A DNA stretch of 41,924 nt from contig JAYZCG010000039.1 of the NCBI GenBank assembly GCA_036338435.1, positions 1 through 41,924 on the forward strand, in the 5' to 3' direction. The position numbers and the translations under genes were made by a program. How positions within the stretch are numbered: the stretch's first letter is position 1; the number at the start of each line of letters is the position of its first letter. Shown here piece after piece: positions 17,301 through 24,527 of the stretch. Origin of the DNA: JAPYTY01 sp036338435. GTDB taxonomy: Bacteria; Acidobacteriota; UBA6911; RPQK01; JADFOI01. The notes below the pieces were generated by a model. The model ran no database searches. It saw only the letters and a program-made list of their open reading frames with translations, and was not told the origin of the DNA.

Positions 17301-18451
17301 GCTATATGCATAGCCTCTACGAAGAGGTCGACTTCCCTGGCAGTGATAGTCAAGGGTGGCATCATTCGAAGCACCTGAGGATTAATCGAAGAGCCTGCTA
17401 GAATACGTTGCTTTAGTAGCAAGCCTTGTACTTCTTTGGTGGTCAGACCATCGGTTATTTTTACACCCACGAGGAGTCCCTTGCCTAGTACATCCTCAAC
17501 GATTGGGACCTCCATGAGGCATTTTCTGAGGTAGTCACCCATCTGGGCTGCATTTTCGATCAGGTTTTCGCTTTCGATAATTTCCAAAGTTGCCTCCATA
17601 GCCGCACAGGACAGAGGTCCTCCTCCGAAAGTGCTTCCCAGATCCCCGTTGCGGACGTCTACAGCTAGATCCTGAATCACTAGAATGGCCCCCGCGGGAA
17701 AGCCAGAGGCAATTCCTTTTGCGAGACTCACTATCTCGGGATAGATGCCCTCTTGCCCAGAGTAGAGAAACGACCCGGTTCGTGCGATTCCTGTTTGAAC
17801 CTCATCGAAAATCATGAGACATCCGTTTATTTGACAGGCTTTCTGGATGTTTTTCAAGAGATCGGATCTGATCTCCTCAACACCTCCCATGCTTTGGATG
17901 GGTTCAATGAGAACTGCGGCTGTTTTCCCCGATATATTCTCGACTACCTCTTCTTTAGGCACCACACGGTGCATCGGCACCGGGGTATTTAGATATTCCC
18001 GGTAATTGGATATTCCTGTGGCTGATAAGGAGCCGTAGCTACGGCCGTGGAATGATCCTGTTAGAGAAATGATTTCACGGCGTCCGGTGATTGCTCGGGC
18101 AAGCTTAAGGGCATTTTCATTTGCTTCGCTACCGGAGTTTACCAAGAAAGCTTGATAGTAGGGCGGGCCTGCCAGTTCCAAAAGCTTAGTGACTGCTCGA
18201 GCACGGGCTGAGTTGTAAGATACATTGGAATAAAAAATAAGTTGAGCTGCTTGTTTTTGTATAGCTGCTACCACATGGGGGTGGCAGTGACCGGTTGAAG
18301 CGACAGCATGAGCCCCATAAAAGTCCAGGTACTTGTTGCCTGCCTCGTCAAAAACATAGCAACCCTCACCTTTCTCAATAAAAAAGGGGAACTTTCCATA
18401 GGTGGGTAGCTGGTAGCGGTCTTCCTGCTCTTTCAGTTGTTTGTTATTCAT
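17297..18451 (-). CDS. argD: Acetylornithine aminotransferase (class III, PLP-dependent)
   Basis: ArgD transfers the amino group from glutamate to N-acyl-glutamate semialdehyde, step four of arginine synthesis. The 384-residue length is normal. Visible are YLDFYGAHAVASTGHCHP, LVNSGSEANENALKLAR for phosphate binding, SFHGRSYGSLSATG, the cofactor-binding IFDEVQTGIARTG, and K245 (SLAKGIASG), which forms the Schiff base. GSTFGGGPLSCAA closes the site. Family members can also act on succinyl-ornithine or diaminopimelate intermediates; argB and argC beside it favour arginine. It lies 78 bases after argC. Confidence 0.92.
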   Translation of the reverse strand: MNNKQLKEQEDRYQLPTYGKFPFFIEKGEGCYVFDEAGNKYLDFYGAHAVASTGHCHPHVVAAIQKQAAQLIFYSNVSYNSARARAVTKLLELAGPPYYQAFLVNSGSEANENALKLARAITGRREIISLTGSFHGRSYGSLSATGISNYREYLNTPVPMHRVVPKEEVVENISGKTAAVLIEPIQSMGGVEEIRSDLLKNIQKACQINGCLMIFDEVQTGIARTGSFLYSGQEGIYPEIVSLAKGIASGFPAGAILVIQDLAVDVRNGDLGSTFGGGPLSCAAMEATLEIIESENLIENAAQMGDYLRKCLMEVPIVEDVLGKGLLVGVKITDGLTTKEVQGLLLKQRILAGSSINPQVLRMMPPLTITAREVDLFVEAMHIA

Positions 18452-18529
18452 GAAGTTTCATTTCCTGCGTGTCCATGCAAAGTCATTATTGTATGGAGCC
18501 CATCACCATTTGGACATCCCTGTGGCTAT

Positions 18530-19540
18530 TCACGGATTCATGGGGGTATGCTCAAGGGCCATTTTCTCTGGGAAATTAAGAATGACATTCATGTTTTGTA
18601 TAGCCTGACCGGCAGCACCCTTTTGCAGATTGTCCAGTACCGACCAAACAATCAAAAATCCATTTTCAGTGATTCCCCCAATGTCCACAAAATTAGAGTG
18701 ACGCACTGAATTAACATTTGGACAATCTGGCACCCAGCGGACAAAAAATTCAGATTCATAGTAGTCCTGATAGAGATGGGACAGATCCTTGACCGTTGCC
18801 CGTTTGCCCAACTGCATATAGTGGCTAGCAAAAATTCCCCGAACGAAGGGGGCTGCGTAGGGTTGAAAGATCACTGGATTCCCAGGTTCTCCCAGTGCTT
18901 GGGTAATCTCAGGTAGATGTTGGTGAGAAAAGGGCTTGTAAGGAAACAGACTATTAGAGCGCCAAGGGTGATGGGTAGTGGGTCCGGGAGAGCGGCCTGC
19001 CCCAGAAGAACCTGTTTTGGCATCAACAAAGACCGGGCCTTCGATCCACTCTTCCCGAAAAAGAGGATGGAGTGCTAGTAGCGTAGCACTGGCAAAACAA
19101 CCTGGATTCGCAATGCGTCGGGCAGCGCGTATCTCTTGTCGATTCAACTCGGTTAGGCCGTAAACAAATTTCTTTTGTTCTTGGGGAGATTCTAGGGGGA
19201 AGTGGTAGAATTTTTCAAATGTATCGGGATCTTTGATGCGGAAATCACCGCTTAGGTCTATTACTACTAGGTCTTCAGGTAATCCGGGGACGATCTTCGT
19301 GGCCTCGCCGTGCGGGAGGGCTAAAAAGAGTACGTCCAGATCCGAAGGGGAGAGTTCCTCAATAGGAGAAAAGTTCTGTTTCAGCAATCCTCGAAGGTGT
19401 GGATATACCTCCCCAACCTCTTTCCCAGCGTGCTGTTGCGAGGAGATCCAAGTCAGTTCAGCACGAGGATGACCAATGAGGATTTGAACTAATTCAGCTC
19501 CTCCGTATCCCGAACCTCCGGCTATTCCGATTTTAGCCAT
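18530..19540 (-). CDS. argC: N-acyl-gamma-glutamyl-phosphate reductase
   Basis: ArgC reduces N-acyl-glutamyl phosphate to the semialdehyde with NADPH, step three of arginine synthesis. The protein begins with the Rossmann motif IGIAGGSGYGGAELV and has the catalytic cysteine in IANPGCFASATLLAL. The substrate loop AKTGSSGAGRSPGPTTHHP then SHQHLPEI differs from the common ArgC loop and recalls LysY and the Bacteroidetes-type ArgC, which I associate with non-acetyl carrier groups. I chose the ATG at 19540 (336 residues), where MAKIGIAGG begins directly; the frame is open to 19570. It overlaps the DUF1611 gene by 19 bases. Confidence 0.9.
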   Translation of the reverse strand: MAKIGIAGGSGYGGAELVQILIGHPRAELTWISSQQHAGKEVGEVYPHLRGLLKQNFSPIEELSPSDLDVLFLALPHGEATKIVPGLPEDLVVIDLSGDFRIKDPDTFEKFYHFPLESPQEQKKFVYGLTELNRQEIRAARRIANPGCFASATLLALHPLFREEWIEGPVFVDAKTGSSGAGRSPGPTTHHPWRSNSLFPYKPFSHQHLPEITQALGEPGNPVIFQPYAAPFVRGIFASHYMQLGKRATVKDLSHLYQDYYESEFFVRWVPDCPNVNSVRHSNFVDIGGITENGFLIVWSVLDNLQKGAAGQAIQNMNVILNFPEKMALEHTPMNP

Positions 19541-20607
19541 GGCATGAGAGATTCCAAAACAAAGGTGCATATTTTACCGGCCCCATCGTAGGCGTTGCCG
19601 GCAGGGAGGTCCCAGTTGTTTTCCACATAGCGGATTCCTTCCGCACTGTCGGTTACAGATCCTGAAATGAGAATAGGGTATTTTCGGAGATCTTTGTGGG
19701 ATAGCCATTGTAGGCCTCCCCATGCACCCATTAAGTCGTTGGCACAAATAATCATTGATGCACAGCACGACATGAATTCCGGATCTTCAAATAGGGATGC
19801 GCCTTGATAGCCTCCCAACACTCCGTCGCCCATTTCTAGAATAATGAAGTCGGGTTTTGATTCAGACAAGTAGTGCACCATTGAACGGGCGATAGGTCCT
19901 ACTGAGTCAACCTGGGCAGTTGAAGGAATGCCGAAGTCCTGAAAACTTAAGGCGTGTTGAGCACCACTTTTTTTCATGCTGATAGGATCTCTCAGACAAC
20001 CCACACCAGCAATTTTCCCAGCATTGACCGAAAATCCCTTGCCTACAAACAACTTAATGAGTTCATTGCAGACGGTTGTTTTGCCAGCGTTCATACAGGT
20101 GCCCAACACGAGTATCACAGGTGTTGAAGATGTCGATTGGTTGACTAAGGGTAAAGCGAAATTTTCCAAATTTGCTGGTTGGCCATTATGGGAAACAGTG
20201 CCTAGATACTCCAGTTTGGTGGGCCAACCTAAGTCTCGATGAAAGGACGTACACTCTCCAATGATGCCCCCTTTGTTGAGCAAATAGAGCTCCATTTTCG
20301 GTTTCAGTGCAGACGGAGGTCCCCCCGAGAACCCTTGCAATGCTTTGCGCGTTCCGAGTGCACCTAGAATCAATGCTCCTTCATGCAATGCCACGTTTTC
20401 TCCGCTTCGTATCTCCAATTCGGAGTACTCTCTATTAACCGACTTGACGCATGCTAGTACCACATCTCCTTCTTTTCCTTCTTTTTCCTGTGTCACCTTT
20501 AACGAGTCTGCCAAAGGAATCCGAAAAGCAACGGAGGAGATTAGGTCAGGGATCATTTCCCCTACATTTTTTTCAGAAGTGGAGTCTAACAATGTTTCAG
20601 CACGCAT
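19522..20607 (-). CDS. DUF1611 family P-loop protein, first gene of the arginine operon
   Basis: The 361-residue protein has an N-terminal beta-rich domain (about residues 20-155) and a C-terminal P-loop NTPase fold like DUF1611, MobB and dethiobiotin synthetase. The Walker A motif is G169-TCMNAG-K176-TT, followed by VNAGKIAGVGCLRDPISMKKSGA, read in parts, and the acidic strand DFIILEMGDGVLGG (D253, E258, D261). The characterised DUF1611 member DgcN is reported to N-acetylate D-glutamate. The operon has argC, argD and argB but no visible ArgA, ArgJ or ArgE, so a glutamate-acylating role is an attractive inference, not shown. AGAGGA lies seven bases before the ATG. An ARG box overlaps its promoter. 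A MobB-like or ligase-like role is also possible. Confidence 0.75.
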   Translation of the reverse strand: MRAETLLDSTSEKNVGEMIPDLISSVAFRIPLADSLKVTQEKEGKEGDVVLACVKSVNREYSELEIRSGENVALHEGALILGALGTRKALQGFSGGPPSALKPKMELYLLNKGGIIGECTSFHRDLGWPTKLEYLGTVSHNGQPANLENFALPLVNQSTSSTPVILVLGTCMNAGKTTVCNELIKLFVGKGFSVNAGKIAGVGCLRDPISMKKSGAQHALSFQDFGIPSTAQVDSVGPIARSMVHYLSESKPDFIILEMGDGVLGGYQGASLFEDPEFMSCCASMIICANDLMGAWGGLQWLSHKDLRKYPILISGSVTDSAEGIRYVENNWDLPAGNAYDGAGKICTFVLESLMPWLKSE

Positions 20608-20623
20608 GGTTTATCCTCTGTAA

Positions 20624-20637
20624 TGCATAATTATGCA
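20624..20637 (-). promoter_or_regulatory. ARG box (ArgR/AhrC operator)
   Basis: TGCATAATTATGCA is a perfect 14-bp palindrome that matches the ArgR half-site pattern TGNAT-WWWW-ATNCA at every position. It lies 17-30 bases upstream of the DUF1611 start and covers the -10 element of the operon promoter, the classical arrangement for arginine-dependent repression. No second tandem box is evident at the usual three-base spacing. No argR gene is in the window. Confidence 0.7.
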
Positions 20638-20657
20638 CAAATAAGCGGATTAGTCAA
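20630..20657 (-). promoter_or_regulatory. Sigma-70 promoter of the arginine operon
   Basis: On the minus strand a -35 TTGACT (20657-20652) is followed by 16 bp and a -10 CATAAT (20635-20630), each matching consensus at five of six bases. Transcription would begin near 20623, giving a leader of roughly 15 nt that contains the AGAGGA ribosome-binding site at 20619-20614. The ARG box overlaps the -10. Confidence 0.55.
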
Positions 20658-20699
20658 TAGTTGGCGTATAATTATAAGGCTTAGTTCTTTGCAACGAAT

Positions 20700-20714
20700 G
20701 GGAGGTTTTCTCCC
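20700..20714 (+). terminator. Small hairpin with T-run in the leuA upstream region
   Basis: GGGAG (20700-20704) pairs with CTCCC (20710-20714) around a GTTTT loop and is followed by TTTTG. The palindromic TATAATTATA at 20667-20676 could supply -10 elements on either strand, so a transcript toward leuA might pass through this hairpin as an attenuator. I found no leader peptide rich in leucine codons and no T-box GGGTGG motif, so the role is uncertain. Confidence 0.2.
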
Positions 20715-20770
20715 TTTTGTCCCACAACACAAAACCCATGATCTAGAATGTTTTTTTGTTAAATTCTGAA

Positions 20771-20799
20771 TTGTCTGTTTAAGGATACTCACGTAGAAG
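20771..20799 (+). promoter_or_regulatory. Possible leuA promoter
   Basis: TTGTCT (20771-20776), a 17-bp spacer and TAGAAG (20794-20799) each match consensus at four of six bases. This would give a leader of about 50 nt before leuA. It is weaker than the divergent arginine promoter, so other sites are possible. Confidence 0.25.
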
Positions 20800-20857
20800 T
20801 ACATCTATCCATTTTGGTACACTGAACTGTGGGTTTTGTGCTAAAAGTGGAGGGATC

Positions 20858-22441
20858 ATGTCTCAGAAAGTTTTTATCTTTGATACTAGTTTGAGAGATG
20901 GAGAGCAGTCACCGGGGTGTTCCATGAACCTCCAGGAAAAGCTTGTCATGGCACGCCAACTCGAGCGTCTAAATGTGGACATTATTGAAGCAGGTTTTCC
21001 CATTGCCTCGGATGGGGACTTTGAGTCCGTTAAGGCTATCGCTTCGGAGGTTAGACAACCTATCATTGCCGCTTTAGCGAGGGCCAATCAAACCGATATA
21101 GTGAGAGCATGGGAGGCGGTCGAAGGAGCTCAAAAACCCCGCATTCATGCCTTTATAGCCACCTCCGATATTCATCTTGAGTTTAAGCTGAGAAAGTCCC
21201 GTTCAGAAGTTTTGGAGCAAACAATCGAAGCTATTAAGATTGCCCGGGACTTGTGTTCCGATGTGGAGTTCTCGGCCGAGGATGCAACCAGAAGCGACAT
21301 TGATTATTTATCTGAGGTCTTTGAGGCCGCTATTGAAAATGGAGCTACCACCATTAACATCCCGGATACGGTGGGGTACACGGTACCCCAAGAGTACGGT
21401 CCTTTCATTCAGCAATTGCTTTCCAAAATCTCCAATCGAGATAAGGCTATCTTTAGCTGTCACTGTCATGATGATTTGGGTTTGGCTGTGGCAAATTCCC
21501 TGGCAGCTGTAGAGAATGGATGTCGACAAGTTGAATGTACGGTTAATGGTATAGGTGAGCGCGCCGGCAATGCATCTTTGGAAGAGATCGTGATGACAAT
21601 GCATACTCGAAAGGATCGCCTCGTCTATCACACAGATGTCAATACGGAAGAGATCTGCCGTTCTAGCCAACTTTTGAGCAACTTGACTGGAGCCTTTGTC
21701 CAACCTAACAAGGCGATCGTTGGGAAAAATGCATTTTCCCATGAAGCGGGAATTCACCAGGATGGGGTCCTGAAAAATGCCCTTACCTACGAAATTATGA
21801 CACCTCAATCGGTGGGAATTGTGAGTAGTACTTTGGTCATGGGTAAACATAGTGGGCGACATGCATTGAGCAACAAGTATGAAGAATTGGGCTACCAGCT
21901 GACTAAAGAAGAACTGGAAAGAGCTTACTTTTTTTTCACTAAGCTTGCTGACCAGAAAAAAGAGATTTACGATGAGGATTTGATTGCCATCATTCAGGAT
22001 GGGATCAAGAATGTCACTGGCATCTACAAGGTCAACTATGTCCATGCTTCTGGGGGTAATCAGGAGATGTCTTCAGCGGTGGTCAGACTGGAAAGGGGTG
22101 GAGAATTATTTGTCGAATCGTTCCTCGGGGACGGACCAATCGACGCGGTCTATAAAGCCATAGACCAGATAACAGGAATGCAGGGACAACTCCTGGATTA
22201 CTCGATGAACTCGGTATCTCGAGGTAAAGACGCTCTTGGAGAAGTTTTCGTTCATGTCCGTTTCAACAATCGTAGCTATTCTGGCAAGGCTGCCAGTGTA
22301 GATGTGATCGATGCTAGTGCTCGAGCCTATTTAAATGCCGTGAATAAGGCTGTACATGAGGAAGGCCCCGCAGTGGAGAACAATTCTGAGATTGCTTCTC
22401 AAAAAAAGAGTAATGTCCAACGTAAGGCAACTGGTTCGTGA
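20858..22441 (+). CDS. leuA: 2-isopropylmalate synthase
   Basis: LeuA condenses acetyl-CoA with 2-oxoisovalerate, the first committed step of leucine synthesis. The 527-residue protein has the TIM-barrel signature DTSLRDGEQSPGCSM near the N-terminus and the metal-binding H202-C-H204-D-D. It has GIGERAGNASLEEIV, HEAGIHQDG, and the C-terminal regulatory domain with VRLERGGELFVESFLGDGPID, read in parts, that binds leucine in feedback-inhibited enzymes. A homocitrate or citramalate synthase is less likely given leuC and leuD downstream. GGAGGGATC precedes the ATG. Confidence 0.95.
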   Translation: MSQKVFIFDTSLRDGEQSPGCSMNLQEKLVMARQLERLNVDIIEAGFPIASDGDFESVKAIASEVRQPIIAALARANQTDIVRAWEAVEGAQKPRIHAFIATSDIHLEFKLRKSRSEVLEQTIEAIKIARDLCSDVEFSAEDATRSDIDYLSEVFEAAIENGATTINIPDTVGYTVPQEYGPFIQQLLSKISNRDKAIFSCHCHDDLGLAVANSLAAVENGCRQVECTVNGIGERAGNASLEEIVMTMHTRKDRLVYHTDVNTEEICRSSQLLSNLTGAFVQPNKAIVGKNAFSHEAGIHQDGVLKNALTYEIMTPQSVGIVSSTLVMGKHSGRHALSNKYEELGYQLTKEELERAYFFFTKLADQKKEIYDEDLIAIIQDGIKNVTGIYKVNYVHASGGNQEMSSAVVRLERGGELFVESFLGDGPIDAVYKAIDQITGMQGQLLDYSMNSVSRGKDALGEVFVHVRFNNRSYSGKAASVDVIDASARAYLNAVNKAVHEEGPAVENNSEIASQKKSNVQRKATGS

Positions 22442-22485
22442 GGTGGCTCATGGTGTTGATGTGCATACTAAAGTGAGGTATTAAC

Positions 22486-23892
22486 GTGGCTGAAACTTTG
22501 TTCGAGAAGATTTGGAACCGGCATGTCGTTCATGAAGAGCCGGGCCAGCCAGCCATTCTTTATGTTGATTGTCACCTTGTACACGAGGTTACATCAGCAC
22601 AGGCTTTTGAAGGTTTGCGGCTGGCAGGTCGAAAAGTACGTCGGTCTGATCTCACGTATGCCACAGCGGATCACAATGTTCCTACTTGGGATCGAGCACT
22701 CCCCATCACGGATGAGATTGCCAAAATTCAGATCGAGACATTGGAACGCAACTGTAAAGAATTCAAAATTCCTCTCTATGGATTAGATAGTCCAAATCAG
22801 GGGATTGTTCACGTGATTGGCCCTGAACAGGGAATCACGCAGCCAGGCATGACAATGGTTTGCGGGGACAGCCACACTTCCACGCATGGGGCTTTTGGAA
22901 CCCTGGCATTCGGCATTGGCACAAGCGAGGTGGAGCATGTCTTAGCGACCCAGTGCTTATTGCAATCTAAGCCAAAAACTTTTCAAATTCGGGCTCAAGG
23001 CCAACTTCCTCCAGGATTAACTGCCAAGGATATAATACTCTTCATTATCCGGACGATCGGTACAGGAGGAGGCACCGGCTGTGTTATTGAATATGCCGGC
23101 GATGCAATCAAGAGCTTTTCTATGGAAGAGCGCATGACGGTGTGCAACATGTCAATTGAAGCTGGAGCTCGGGCTGGGATGATTGCACCAGATGAAACCA
23201 CCTACGTTTATTTGGAAGATCGCCCACATGTGCCCCAGGGAAAGGACTTCCAGGAGTCGGTTGAATATTGGAGGACTCTACCCACTGATCCTGGAGCTGT
23301 TTTTGACCGGGATCTGGAACTGGATGTTGGATCTCTTGCCCCTCAGGTGAGTTGGGGAACTAGTCCGGGCATGGTCACGGATGTGACCGGCACTGTCCCG
23401 GATCCGGATTCCTTTGCTGATGAGAATAGCCGCAAGGCAGCTCAGCGTGCCCTTGAGTATATGGGACTCAAGCCCGGAACACCGATTCAGGAGATCCAAC
23501 TTGACCGTGTTTTTATCGGATCATGTACTAACTCGCGGATTGAAGATCTGAGAGAAGCCGCTCGTGTTGTTCAGGGGAGTAAGGTAGCCGATTCTGTTGA
23601 AGCCATGGTAGTGCCCGGTTCCCAGAGCGTTAAGGCGCAGGCAGAAAAAGAGGGTTTAGACGCAATATTCAAGGAAGCTGGATTTGATTGGAGAGAATCC
23701 GGGTGTAGCATGTGTTTGGGAATGAATCCTGACATCCTCGAGCCAGGACAGCATTGTGCATCAACCTCGAACCGCAATTTCGAAGGACGGCAGGGACGAG
23801 GGGGACGTACCCATTTGGTTAGCCCGGTAATGGCTGCTGCTGCTGCTGTGGAGGGACACTTCACCGACATCCGTGAGTGGCCGAGCCTGTAA
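22486..23892 (+). CDS. leuC: 3-isopropylmalate dehydratase, large subunit
   Basis: LeuC with LeuD isomerises 2-isopropylmalate to 3-isopropylmalate using a 4Fe-4S cluster. The 468-residue protein has the three cluster ligands C347 (GSCTNSR), C407 and C410 (GCSMCLG), the same numbering as E. coli LeuC, plus VCGDSHTSTHGAFG and the C-terminal NRNFEGRQG. The start is GTG with TGAGGTATT upstream. leuA precedes by 44 bases and leuD follows after 25. No leuB is in the window. Confidence 0.96.
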   Translation: MAETLFEKIWNRHVVHEEPGQPAILYVDCHLVHEVTSAQAFEGLRLAGRKVRRSDLTYATADHNVPTWDRALPITDEIAKIQIETLERNCKEFKIPLYGLDSPNQGIVHVIGPEQGITQPGMTMVCGDSHTSTHGAFGTLAFGIGTSEVEHVLATQCLLQSKPKTFQIRAQGQLPPGLTAKDIILFIIRTIGTGGGTGCVIEYAGDAIKSFSMEERMTVCNMSIEAGARAGMIAPDETTYVYLEDRPHVPQGKDFQESVEYWRTLPTDPGAVFDRDLELDVGSLAPQVSWGTSPGMVTDVTGTVPDPDSFADENSRKAAQRALEYMGLKPGTPIQEIQLDRVFIGSCTNSRIEDLREAARVVQGSKVADSVEAMVVPGSQSVKAQAEKEGLDAIFKEAGFDWRESGCSMCLGMNPDILEPGQHCASTSNRNFEGRQGRGGRTHLVSPVMAAAAAVEGHFTDIREWPSL

Positions 23893-23917
23893 TTGAAATC
23901 TCGTTGAGACGGAATTA

Positions 23918-24520
23918 ATGAATTCATTCAGACAAGTCACAGGTATTGTTGCAACGCTGGATCGGATCAATGTTGATACCGATCAGATTATTCCCAAGCA
24001 GTTTTTGAAAAGGATTGAGAGAACTGGTTATGGCCAGTTCCTCTTTTTTGATTGGCGATTTAATGAAGACGGATCCCTAAATTCAGAATTCGAACTTAAT
24101 AACATACGGTTCGAGGGGACAAAGATCTTGGTAACCCGGGAGAATTTTGGTTGTGGCTCTTCTCGAGAACATGCTCCTTGGGCACTTTTGGACTATGGGT
24201 TTTGTTGCATCATAGCACCTTCCTTTGCTGATATCTTTTACAACAATTGTTTCAAGAACGGGATGTTGCCCGTTACGCTACCCGCAGAGCAGGTAGATAA
24301 AATTTTTCAGACTGTTGAAGCCGAGGAGGGTTACTGCCTCACTGTTAATCTGGAGTCACAGTCCATTAGTGATGATTCGGGAGTGTACTATTCTTTCGAA
24401 GTCGATCCTTTCCGCCGGGACTGCCTGCTCAAAGGGGTCGATGACATTGGGATCACTCTCCAATACGAAGATAAAATTAAGGTGTACGAAAACCAAATAC
24501 AACCCCGAAATGGTAGGTGA
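23918..24520 (+). CDS. leuD: 3-isopropylmalate dehydratase, small subunit
   Basis: LeuD is the swivelling small subunit that completes the isomerase active site with LeuC. The 200-residue length is standard. Signatures are NVDTDQIIPKQFLKRI at the start, then FLFFDWRF, the substrate loop NFGCGSSREHAPWAL and IIAPSFADIFYNNCFKNGMLPV, read in parts. It is directly followed, seven bases later, by an exported amidohydrolase gene, an unusual partner for a leucine operon. Confidence 0.95.
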   Translation: MNSFRQVTGIVATLDRINVDTDQIIPKQFLKRIERTGYGQFLFFDWRFNEDGSLNSEFELNNIRFEGTKILVTRENFGCGSSREHAPWALLDYGFCCIIAPSFADIFYNNCFKNGMLPVTLPAEQVDKIFQTVEAEEGYCLTVNLESQSISDDSGVYYSFEVDPFRRDCLLKGVDDIGITLQYEDKIKVYENQIQPRNGR

Positions 24521-24527
24521 AGTAGCC

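Noticed and set aside
16467..19540. LysW-dependent lysine pathway (lysZ-lysJ-lysY) instead of arginine
   Set aside because: No lysW or lysX is near and the operon has an ARG box; the ArgC loop resemblance alone is not enough.
20680..20857. T-box riboswitch or leader-peptide attenuator before leuA
   Set aside because: There is no GGGTGG-type T-box motif and no short frame rich in leucine codons; only one small hairpin is present.
21308..22045. 245-residue minus-strand open frame inside leuA
   Set aside because: It is antisense to a clear leuA gene and its translation shows no domain, so it is a shadow frame.
24315..24527. 71-residue N-terminal extension of the amidohydrolase
   Set aside because: It overlaps leuD in another phase; the signal peptide and a ribosome-binding site mark the ATG at 24528 as the start.
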